In this document: positions 35,054-45,224 of the stretch, piece by piece
Numbering within the stretch: position 1 is the first letter of the stretch
How the letters are laid out: each line of letters starts with the position of its first letter
Source: Coprinellus micaceus
Taxonomy: Eukaryota; Basidiomycota; Agaricomycetes; Agaricales; Psathyrellaceae
Assembly (NCBI GenBank): GCA_951394405.1
Contig: OX596338.1
Location: 1,984,001 to 2,048,000, forward strand
Direction of reading: 5' to 3'
DNA: 64,000 nucleotides
The notes under the pieces: model-generated
Databases searched by the model: none
Seen by the model: the letters and a program-made list of their open reading frames with translations, nothing else
Told to the model about the DNA's origin: nothing
Made by a program: the position numbers and the translations under genes

Positions 35054-37695
35054 CTATTTTTCCAAGGTTTGGTTATGGACCCTATCGACACCGCTCTCAG
35101 CAGCCGTAACAGCGGAGGCAAGGTCGATGTGGAAGAATGGGGTGTTGGCCGGGACGATAGGCTCCAATTCGAAACCATTCATCGCCTCTGAGACGTTAGC
35201 TTTCTTGAGGTCCCCAGTCTCAATGTCCTCGCTGGAGATCGACGGCTCATCGAAGCTCCTACCGTCACGGTAAGGGACAACAGGGGCGACTTCCCGGGGC
35301 ACCTTGGACTCGGAATGGCCGACTCCGAACCCGCCAGCGACGAGAGCGCGATGAATCCAGGGGGAGAGGACAGGGGCGAAATGGAACTCGATGGGGTGGT
35401 CAGCCCACTTTTCAATTTCAATCCTGGCGTCGATGAGAGCTTGTGTGGCCGTGGTATCCACTTGCGTGCTGAAGTGAAGGAACCATTGAGTTAGTATTAT
35501 GTGGGCGAGTGTTATGAAGGCCAGACGTACACAGCGGCGAAGTCTAAGACAATCGCATGAAGCTTGGGCTTTCTAGTGTTCTCGGCCTGATCTTCAGCGC
35601 CAGAGCGACGGGGGCCAGTGTCGTTCCACGGACGATCGGCGAGGCTAACGTTGGTCATATCCCGGCCGCGCTGGTAGTTGGCCTTGACGAAGTCGACGAG
35701 GGCGGAGTTGACTATGGAGCAATTGGGGTACAACAAGCTCTCTTCGATGCGATAGATGACAACACCAGGGGTGGGAGGGGAGACCCTGACATGGGGGTTG
35801 GTGATACCATTCTTTGTGAGGGGAAGGTACACGTCGCGGGTCTCGTCCCCATCGCCGCCCTGTTTGGACACAGTGACCTTGCCGAGGAAGGAGTCGCGAG
35901 GGTGGGCGAGGCGAATCAGAAGAAGAGCAGCCGAGGCAGCAATGGATGCGTAAATGCCGTTCTCGACGGACGAGAAGATGGTGATCAGCACGGCGGCAAG
36001 CCAGATTATGAACTCGAGGGGGGAGATACGCCAGAAAGTATAGACCTGGAATGAAACCGTTAAAAATGATCACGGAGGCCATTTGCAAATGTAGCCTACC
36101 TGCGAAGGTGCCGCAATCAAGTCAGCGACGGCGTGCATGATGATCGAGGAGAGACCGGCGGTGGGGATCCAGTAGAAGGCATCAGTTAAACCGTAGAGGG
36201 CGACGATGACGACGATGGCCGTGATAATACCAGCGGCAGGGGTGCGCACACCGGACTTGGACTTGAGGGCAGAGCGAGAGAAGGATCCAGTTGCAGGGTA
36301 GGCGCCGAAGCATGAGCCAATGGTGTTGGTGACACCAATGGCGATGAGCTCCTGGTTCGGGTTGATTTTGTACCCGTTGAGACGACCGAAGGCTAGAAGA
36401 GTAGGTGAGCAAAACACATCCAAAGGGGGGCAGGAAGGGCGGTGGACTACTGACACTTGGAGATAGCGATGTGCTCCAGAAGGAGGATGATAGTCGCGAC
36501 GGGAAGTTTGCCTGCGATGGCGGAGAGGAGGTCCAATTCGAGGCTGGGTTGCTTGACATGCTTGAAGCCAGAGGGGACGGTGAGCAAGATCTTGATGGGG
36601 TACTTGCCGTTGGGCAACTGCCTGGTGCGGCAGTAAAGGAAGGAGGCGAGTGTCAAAATGATAATGACGAATGCGTTCCGCATCACGCTGGCGAAGAAGA
36701 ACCAGCGGGCACGGCGAGGCCACTTCTTCTGTCCCCATTCGCAAGCAAAGCGGATGGCGTAGAGAGAGAAGAGACCAGTAAGACCGAACGCCGCGTCTAT
36801 CTTCGTCCTCGGCAAACCCTTCAAGGAATTGATGATGACCCTGTAGGTAGCAGCGCGAGTGCTAATGTATGGTTAAGCCACCTGTCCCTCAAAAAATGGT
36901 GAATGTAACGCACTCGAATCCGGTGATTCCCATAAGACCCGGGAATTGTCCTGCCGCGATGGTGATGGCAGAGCCAGTCATAAAACCGCTAACGGCGGGG
37001 GCTGGGATGAACTCCACGAGCCAACCGATCCTGAGCAAACCCATGCCGAGGGTGATGAAACCACAAATGAGCGCAAGAGCAGTGGCGATCGTATGAGGTT
37101 CCCATCGGTCTCCGTGGTTGTTGACGACGTGCTTGATGACTTCCGCGACGGTGAGGGACATGACGGCGACTGGACCAATCGACACATCCTTGGAGGTGGC
37201 GAAGAACTGAGCCAAAGGGGGTGAGGAGGGGGGAAAATGGGGGCGGTTAAAGGGGGCGTACGCAGTAGATCAAGACTCCAACGAACGACGAATACAAACC
37301 GTACTCGGCCGTAAGACCAGCGAGCTGGGCGTACGACATGCCCTGGGGGACGACGACCATTCCGACAGTCAAGCCAGCAATAATGTCCCCAGATAACCAT
37401 CCGAAGTCTGTTGCCAAAAATAGTCAGGAAGGTGATTCTAACACGGAGATTGTACGTACTATAGCGGGGCAACCATTGAATAATAGGGAAGAGGCTGAGA
37501 AGGTATGTTTGAACCTAGGAAGCGATCGTCGTCAGTCGAAGACCGAAGTCGGTGGGGGTGTGGGGAACATACCTTCTTCACTGGACTGTCCAAGGAACCT
37601 TTCGTCCATTCCCTGCTGTTGACAATAGGAACGGTGTCCTCGGGATGGCCGAGCCAACGTTGGACGCTTGTCTTGGAGGACTGCAGCCTGGACAT
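35054..37695 (-). CDS. SLC26/SUL-type sulfate permease with STAS domain
   Basis: The start is MSRLQSSKTSVQRWLGHPED at 37695. The transporter core spans many helices: DIIAGLTVGMVVVPQGMSYA is the family signature, then LYSSFVGVLIYC, FFATSKDVSIGPVAVMSLTV, MGLLRIGWLVEFIPAPAVSG, FMTGSAITIAAGQFPGLMGI and GAYPATGSFSRSALKSKSGV. The cytosolic STAS domain includes VVIYRIEESLLYPNCSIVNS, LHAIVLDFAAV and TATQALIDARIEIEKW. It imports sulfate by proton symport for cysteine synthesis. At least eight exons are needed; junctions within the first 500 bp are less certain than the rest. Fungal sulfate permeases are usually induced by sulfur starvation; I see no regulator site to prove it here. Confidence 0.9.
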
Positions 37696-39854
37696 CGTAG
37701 AGGGGGATGGGGGCTGGAGCACAAGGTGCCTCTGGATATGCCTCTAGCTATATATACCGCCGATAATGGTCACGGCGTAGATTTCTTCTTTGAGAGGAGA
37801 GTGAGAAGCTCCTGAACGGTGGCGAAGGGCCCTGTCACCTCAAGATCTAGAGAAAGGAACAACGGACGAAGCACCCAGAGAAACTCGACCTAAAATCTAG
37901 AGATCCATTCGTGCAAGATCCAATCGAGGTGATCCTGACGAAATTTGGACGTGACATATAGATGAGCACCACACTCGTAATATGCCTGGTCGATGGCGCA
38001 ATATCAGCGCTTATTCGATCGGAGTGCAAACTTGTTGGTGGATCGTGATACTCTTCTCCCTTCGGACTTGGGAATAAATCAAGCTCCGACCCAAGCGATT
38101 TCCCCGCTTCGAAGAGTAAGCAACGGAAGGTTAGCTCACAATGATTCGCGCACATGGTCTAAACTCCCAGCAACCACAGACAGAGGATGCGCAGCGGTTC
38201 CAGGTGCGCTTGGGTTTGCATTTCGCTCCATCGTGTCCGAAAGTCCGGTGAAGGGCGGGTGCTTCGCCTCCTGTCACATGGAAATCGCACAAACGCCCCT
38301 TCATCGAGCTGCCAGACGCAGGAATGGTGCCCGCAATTTCGTACCTCGAATAATTGGTCGCCAATTGGTGGAGCGTTCATGCCGAAATCGGGCTGGACGA
38401 TAAGGTACATCAGCCTTCAAGCGCCCGTTGAAAGAAGCGCAATAAACCCGTGCTAGAGGGGCTGAGGCCGGTCAAGGGGCTGAGCCGCCTGTCGGAAATC
38501 GGACATATCGTGTTTGATGCTTCTTATGCTTCCCATGCTGCTCTCGACGCATCCCGAGCAATCGCGCTCAATGCCAGGCGGGAGGAGACAATGTACGACC
38601 GGGTGGGGGTGGGTGGTGTGTACCTGGGTTGCGACATCGCGACCTGCGATTGCAACTTCGTTTAGCGTACATATATGGTTCGTGGTGGGCTTTACTTACA
38701 CCGGTGGCGTCTTATTTGACTCTCCAAATGTCGGGCGCGTATCATTCGGGCTGTGGAATGGGGAAGCGAGGCCATTGACAGTGTGATAACAGGGGGGCAT
38801 AGAGACGACGGAGCTCCATTCAGACAGAAGGACCAGTGGGAGGATAGATATGGATATGATTTTGACTAACGCAGTCACGTTCGCCTGGTTGTGGCGGGCA
38901 CCGATTGAATAGCCCAGAACCACTATCATATTAACACACTCCGATGGGCACATCCCAGGGCGGATTGCACCTTCCATTGCGCCGCAAATGTGCTTGTCGG
39001 TGGGACCGGTATAAGGGACTCTGGAATTGAGCTATTGGTTGCGGTGATGGGGCCTAATGACGCCTTCTGTCCACCTTCATTCCATCAACCGCCACAGCTG
39101 GTTTAGTCATACGGAGAGTACTGACAAAGTCAATAGCATTAGCTCGCGTGACATTCTCTCCAGGCATGACCAGAGCGAAGAGCTCACCAAGCAGATGCAT
39201 GACTTGCACGAGAACGTGATTCTACACGCCCTAGGCGCCCATAGACAGCGGCGCAGACTATCACCCATCGAGGTGTCGACCTTTATCGGAACACGCCAAT
39301 TAAGCGCGTGGCAAAGGATACGCGCCGGAGGCAACGCGTTCGGGAACGGGTTGCTTGGATTTTGATCGAGGAGGGCGTTCCAGAGTCGAAAAGGAAATGG
39401 ATATTCCTAGAGAACAGCATCCAGCGCTAAAGGAGGATCTACGCGTGAGCCGAGAGAATTGTGGAGGTCCTATTCAGATCTGCGAGATTGGCGGTTTGAG
39501 CCGGCGGGATTAACAGATTGCCAAGTCGCCACCACGGATAGAGATCCGAGAACGCTCGACATCATGGGCACTGCAGACAGGTGCAGCAGAGGGCGCGTTG
39601 GGAGACTTTAAATGGGCTGTGGGGCCGTTTGGAAGAAGACGCTCGTAGACATGACAGACAAGAGAAAGGGTGCAGCCGCACGAGGCTCGAACAGCAGCCC
39701 CTGTATGGAGGCGTGGGAATTTCATTACATCACGTGCTGTGACCCGCTTTTGCACTCTGCTCTACGTTTTCTGCCCTGGTTCCCCTGAGCGCGGCGCGCC
39801 TGTTGCACGAATCACGACCATTCTTGTCTCCATCCTCTGCTTTCTTACGATTTA
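37696..39854. other. Largest gene-free stretch (about 2.2 kb)
   Basis: It separates the sulfate permease and STRAP, which point away from each other, so it should hold both promoters. Short open frames occur on both strands but none has a recognisable domain, conserved motif or believable splice pattern. I saw no tRNA, terminal repeats or tandem arrays. Confidence 0.45.
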
Positions 39855-41058
39855 ATGTCTGCACCCATCAAGTCCACTCCTCTCGTTGCACCAGGCCACA
39901 CCAGACCCGTTACACACCTTTCATTCTCCCAACTGCAGGACGATGGTTCCTACTTGCTGGTCTCAAGTTGCAAAGACGGCAACCCAATGCTGAGGGAGTG
40001 GACTGGAGACTGGGTTGGCACATTCCTCGGCCACAAGGGCGCTGTATGGAGCACAAAGCTTTCGCTGGATGGTTCAAGAGCCGCGTCGGGAAGTGCTGAT
40101 TTCACTGCGTATGTACCGCCATCGGTTGCATACTTGTATTCTCCGGCGCTTCGTGCTGACGGTTATTTCGTGCAGCAAAGTCTGGGACACTTACTCTGGA
40201 AATCCTATCCACTCTTTCCCTCACAATCACATCGTTCGCACCGTAGCCTTATCACCAACGGCATCGCATCTATTGACGGGTGGACAAGAGAAGAAAGTGC
40301 GGATTTTTGACTTGGGCAGGCCCGATGCGGAACCCGATTTTCTATTTGACTCCAACAACACCGTGTCTCACGAAGGGACGGTCAAGAGCGTCGTTTGGGC
40401 TGGCGAACACACTGGCATCACCGCGGGCGAGGATGGGAAGATCAAGTGCGTGCTATCTTCTCATTCATTGGATGGAGAGCGATTAAACGAGCGCAATAAG
40501 ATGGTGGGATCTCCGAACAAGGAAGCTGACGACTAGCCTGGCGTTCCCCAACCCCATCACATCTATGGAAATGTCGATTCCGACACAGCGCTTAGTCGTG
40601 ACTTCGGGCAACACCGTCGCGTTTATACCGGCTCTCCCCAACGGTCAGGGAACGCACAGCCTTACGCTCCCTTATTCCCCATCTTCGGCCTCTATTCATC
40701 CTATCCTCCAAGACCGCTTTGTCACGGGAAACTTGGGAGATGAGTGGGTTCGTGTTCACGGGATCGATGGAGAGGAGAGGGAGGTTTTGAAAGGTCATCA
40801 CGGGCCCGTTCATTGCGTCGAATTCAGCCCTGATGGAGAGATGTATGCGAGTGGAAGCGGTGAGTTCTCCCTGCCCAATTTACACGTCCGTCTTGCTTAT
40901 CTCTCGCCTAATCGCGAACCCAATTTCAGAGGATGGTATGTCGATTTCACTACGCACACAACTATCTTCCTTCTTGCTTACACATCATTTTAGGGACTAT
41001 TCGTCTGTGGCAAACTACTCCAGGAAAGAGCTACGGTCTCTGGCAAGGAACAAACTGA
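39855..41058 (+). CDS. STRAP: STRAP/Unrip-like WD40 protein
   Basis: Exons 39855-40108, 40176-40445, 40501-40859, 40930-40935 and 40994-41058 give 317 residues. Seven WD repeats form one propeller: FLGHKGAVWSTKLSLDGSRA, ASGSADFTAKVWDTYSGNPI, TGGQEKKVRIFDLG, ITAGEDGKIKWWDLRTRKL and LKGHHGPVHCVEFSPDGEMY with ASGSEDGTIRLWQTT. The length and the start (PLVAPGHTRPVTHLSFS) match animal STRAP, a partner of the SMN complex and a signalling scaffold. Exon 4 is only 6 nt (AGGATG); it is needed to make SEDGTIRLW. A role in RNP assembly is inferred from family. Confidence 0.9.
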
Positions 41059-41374
41059 ACGCCACGCTCAAGTTCACAACTACCACCACTATCATGACCC
41101 AACCCTTTGCCGCCAGTCGTACGTAACCCATGTATTAACTGTTTTCGGAGATGTATTTCTGGACGTCCAAAGTAATGAACTACAATACCTACCTAATCGC
41201 GGATCTACAAGGAAAAGTCACCTCGACCTCGACGGTAGCTGGAATAGTCTTGGCCGAGGCAGAGTATGCTCCGGTTCCCACGCGTCAGGGCCAGTACGTC
41301 ATACCCCTATCCAGGTAAAGCTGCGGATATAAATGACTTGGAATTAACCTCCATCTCGTTCTTTCGAAACAACA

Positions 41375-42295
41375 ATGGCTGAAGTACTACTCTTACAACC
41401 CACCAGAACTCCTTCAGACTCGATACGCAAGCCCAGGAGCCCTACGCATAGCCCCAGCCATTCCGTTCACCTACGTCCGCGGTCTCCATCACCTCCGAGA
41501 CAAACCTTCCACCCCCCAAGCATCATACCCTCGGTGCCGACTCCCGCACTGTTAGGGTCCCTCGCAGGTGGGGCGCATTATAGTGGGATCAAGGTTGACG
41601 GGGATACGACGAAGAGGCGTAGAAGGAGCAGTGTACAACGAGAATCTAGTTTAGGGGAGATTAGCGGCGGTCATCAGAGGGTGGTGGATGATTTGAACGA
41701 GCTGTATTGCTGTCGTCCGACCGTGGAGATCTTCGATAGGACGTGGCGGAAAGATGGGCAGTTCCAGGTGTGCTCCATAGTATAGTTGATATACCCTGTG
41801 ATTGACTTTAGGGCGAATGATGTAGGACCCATTGTGCATCGCGAAAGGATATGATGAATACGCTGCTCAGGTACGCGTTGCCTTATGAGTCGCAGAGGTT
41901 CTCATACTCATTCGCTAACTTTTAGTTTTTCGGCATGGTGAGCCTTGCGAGATGAATTGAATTTTATCACAATCGAGCGCCTAACGAAACGACTTCATTA
42001 GGCCAAGCTTTTCGCATCGTCAAGAACGCTGTCCTCGCGCGTCATGTCGTCGACCAGCGCTCCCAACCGCATCGTGTACCACCAAAAGCAAGAATACACC
42101 TTCCCAGTCTTTGGCAAGAAGAAGGTTATTGAGTCGATCATTGTTGTGGAACTCGACGAAGACGACAAAATCATCAGTGCAGTGGATCAATGGGACGGGA
42201 ACGACTTGCCGACGTCGAGTTGGACTGCAATGCTGCGGACCCTGAACGCCAAGGTTACACCGTGGCTCGTTAAGGTGCCGAAGGGCGCGTCATGA
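41375..42295 (+). CDS. Unrecognised protein with NTF2/SnoaL-like domain
   Basis: Exons 41375-41767, 41826-41870, 41926-41937 and 42002-42295 give 247 residues. Exon 3 is only 12 nt. The first 90 residues are Pro/Ser/Arg-rich and probably disordered. From VVDDLNELYCCRPTVEIFDR onward the pattern (helix, WRKDGQFQDPLCIAKGYDEY, IVYHQKQEYTFPVFGKKKVI, ESIIVVELDEDDKIISAVDQ, WDGNDLP) fits the cone-shaped NTF2-like fold seen in many small fungal proteins of unknown activity. I cannot name a ligand or reaction. Confidence 0.72.
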
Positions 42296-42722
42296 GGACA
42301 TCCTAGGATCGCTTTGTCCCAACCACAGTGCAATAATTTCTGGAGTGAACAGCTCACCTTGTCTTGACCTCTGTATCTGTCTTGCTCGTCCCTGCGTTCT
42401 TGTGTAATCCTTTGGATCTCCCCGTCGTTGTACCTTGCACTTTGTCCTTCTTTCACCCGGTCCTAATGCTTCATTTACGACATGTCATATCTTATCTAAC
42501 CACCTGTATAATAGCTGGATCCTGTTCTGGATAGTGTATCAAGGAATCATCAGTAGGAAGTCTATTCGTGGAACTGTTCTCTGACTATGGCAGCACTCTG
42601 TGCTTCACATGACGGCTCGCATTTCCAGCTGACCATGTCATCTGGTCCCGTTTACGACATGCTAGACGTATGTGCTTCTCTCTGACCTCGAGGTGGAAGT
42701 TTGCAATTGCCACTGAGATAAA
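42296..42722. other. Spacer before the SDR gene
   Basis: 427 bp, with no recognised coding sequence or repeat. It should contain the 3' end of the NTF2-like gene and the promoter of the SDR gene. Confidence 0.4.
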
Positions 42723-44600
42723 ATGGCCATCGTCATTTGGGAGGTCGTACCGAGATTCGTCCCCGCTTCCGTGACGTCCACTTCACGGTGCAACCTCCTC
42801 AACATCAGCCCACTCCATACACGGTGGTGCACCCAGCACGAAGCCGCGATGATCCCAGTTCCGCACCGAATGCTCATTTCGACGCAGAGCAACGCTCGAC
42901 TCATGGTAGGACGAAGCCTTTCGCTTCCCATGACGTCCAAGACCGCATCTCACTTCATAGCCTTTGAATCGTCGTCGTCGTCCTTTTCCCTCGCCGCGCC
43001 GAGGCGATCTTCAATCCAGCAAAAATTCGTCTGGGATAGAAGCCAACTCAAGCACCATCACGATGTCGAAGGCGGTTCGTCGACTCAGAGGCGACGTCCG
43101 TCCTCTGAAGTAAATAGAGGAAGTGTCAAAAGTAATGTGGTCGTGAAACCGCAATCGCCCCTAGCGCCGATTGGCGTCCAAGCAGCACTGGAGTTAACGT
43201 TCGCGGAATCCAACTCCAGTACCCAGAGATTGGCCAGCGCCTCTTCGAGCGATAATCCCAATGCGAGCTTGGAGTCGTCGCCATCGCTTCTTCTCTCGTG
43301 GGACGAAGAGAACGCCAAGCCCGCGTTAGCTCTCACTTCGAAAGGTTCGAGATGCAGTGAGAGATGACGAGGGATTGGAACAGTCGACTAACTGCGTTCG
43401 TCGATTCTAGGTCGGAATGCCGAGAAGGACGAGCATGAGAACCAGACCCCGAAGCCAAAGATATTTGAAGAGTTTGCGCTTCATGACCTGGTTGGGATCG
43501 CCTCAGGTGGTCTTGGAGGCTTGGGCTTGGAAATGGCTGTGGCGATGTGTGAGGCGGGTGCAAGGGCCGTCTATTGCCTTGACTTTTTAGAGGAGCCTTC
43601 CCCCGAGTTCAAGGCGGCGCAGGCTTATCTTGGTGCTATGGATTTCGACGGGGGTCAGAGACCCAGACTAGAGTATGTCCGGCTAGACGTGACGGACCAA
43701 CAGGCTGTCTGGAAAAAGGTGGAGGAGATTGGGGATAGGGAGGGGAGAATGGACGTTTGTGTTGCAGCGGCGGGGATATTGAAGACCCATACGGATTGCT
43801 TGCGCTACCCAGAGAACCAGTTTAAGGAGGTGAGTTAATAGATCTCGTTGATTGAGGGGAAGGTAATGTTGAGGAAGAGGGAGGGCTACGAAATGTGGAG
43901 ATATGAAGGTGGGCAACCCGGTCCAGGACTTGCCCTTTTCCTCCCTGGTGTGCATATCTGGCAAAGGTTGACTGATGATGGGGCGTTAGGTCCTAGACGT
44001 CAATGTGAACGGAGTCCTGTACACTGCACAGGCAGCGGGTCAACAGATGAAGCGGTTTGGAAATAGGGGGAGCATCATCCTAATCGCCTCCATGTCCGGA
44101 ACGATCACCAACCGAGTACGTTGCCCTTCCATACTGGCGGTCAATCCTGACAGACCCGCGTAGGACCACGCGTGGGTGAGCTACAATACGAGCAAGTCTG
44201 CTGTGCTCCAGATGGCGAGAAGCATGGGCTGTGAACTGGGAAAGAAGAATATACGGGTCAACTCGCTTTCGCCAGGGCATATTTACACTTCGTGAGTAGG
44301 ATCCGGGCCCTGGGTTTCTTTTGCCGAAATTGAGAGAGCAACGTTCGTTCTTTCGTTCGTTCTAGGATGACAGCAGCGTATTTGGACGAGCAGCCTCATC
44401 TGTTGGAGAAGTGGTCAGATTTGAACCCGACGGGGAGAATCGGAAGGCCGGACGAGATGAGAGGGGTATGTGTGTGGTTGGCCAGCGATGCGTCGAGCCT
44501 CTGCACGGGTAGCGAGTGAGTAACCGGGCGATGTTTCTTGGGGTAGCGCTGACATGCCAACGACAGCATCATTGTGAGTGGGGGACACCATTCGTGGTGA
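42723..44600 (+). CDS. Short-chain dehydrogenase/reductase with long N-terminal extension
   Basis: Exons 42723-43344, 43411-43829, 43990-44115, 44164-44291, 44366-44515 and 44567-44600 splice in frame to 492 residues. The SDR core has a glycine motif reading GIASGGLGGLGLEMA, DVTDQQAVWKKVEEI, NAG-equivalent VAAAGILKTHTDC, NVNGVLYTAQAAG, catalytic Ser in IASMSGTITN, YxxxK as YNTSKSAVLQMARSM, and SPGHIYTSM, ending DIIVSGGHHSW. It should use NAD(P)H on a sugar, polyol or ketone. The first about 205 residues are Ser-rich with no domain. They depend on a weak donor (GTTCGA, 43345); no in-frame ATG lies between the acceptor and the glycine motif, so some upstream exon is needed. Confidence 0.8.
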
Positions 44601-44701
44601 AAGAGGGTTGGATTGATTAGATGGCCCTGTTGTAGTATAAGATGGGCAATAAGAATTAAGCGCCGAGAAACGTGGAAGACTGCGTGACGGGACGTGACAG
44701 G

Positions 44702-45043
44702 TCATGAGGCGAGCGAGTTGAACTCTTTGAGCGCCTTTTGTGCCTTTTCGTTGCGCTCCTTGGCGTTCTCCCTGTTGGTTGTCGTCCTGGCGACCCTCTG
44801 GGTCAATTTGTTCAGCAGAAGCGGTGATAGCGACAATCCGAGTGCTGTTCACCTCTGCACGCAGACACTGGTTGAGGACATCCTTGTCGGTGTTGCACGC
44901 GCCGGTGAGACGGTTCCAGCCGGATGCGTGGCAGCGCTCGAGAGCCTCGATGAACTCTCTGCACACTGTGAGGGGTGAGGAGGATCTCTTCGCGGGAGAC
45001 AGGAGTACGGACTGATTTTCTTGTCGGACAGCTGGGCATGCAT
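44702..45043 (-). CDS. CMC2: CMC2-like twin CX9C mitochondrial protein
   Basis: Three exons, 45043-45013, 44965-44853 and 44797-44702, give 79 residues, the usual size. After MHAQLSDKKIM come two perfect CX9C motifs, CREFIEALERC and CNTDKDVLNQC, joined by HASGWNRLTGA. This is the coiled-coil-helix fold imported into the intermembrane space by Mia40/Erv1. LRAERVARTTTNRENAKERN matches fungal Cmc2, needed for cytochrome c oxidase assembly. It lies convergent with the SDR gene and 181 bp upstream of the transketolase start on the other strand. Confidence 0.9.
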
Positions 45044-45224
45044 CTTGGAGTCGCGGTCAGAGTGTGTCGGCCCCGATTTTCCGTTGCCGGGTGCGGCCCT
45101 TTGTCGGAACTGGCAACCACGCCGGATCACGCTTGGATCATCTCCCCAAGATTAGATAAAGCATCCTCCTCACTCGAGCTCTTTTCCTTCATTTCCTCCA
45201 CCTCCTCTCCCCACATCCACCACC

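Noticed and set aside
36070..36744. 224-codon minus-strand frame rich in His, Arg and Pro
   Set aside because: Its last 100 residues are a true exon of the sulfate permease; the upstream part is an intron and another frame of the permease exon, so it is not a separate gene.
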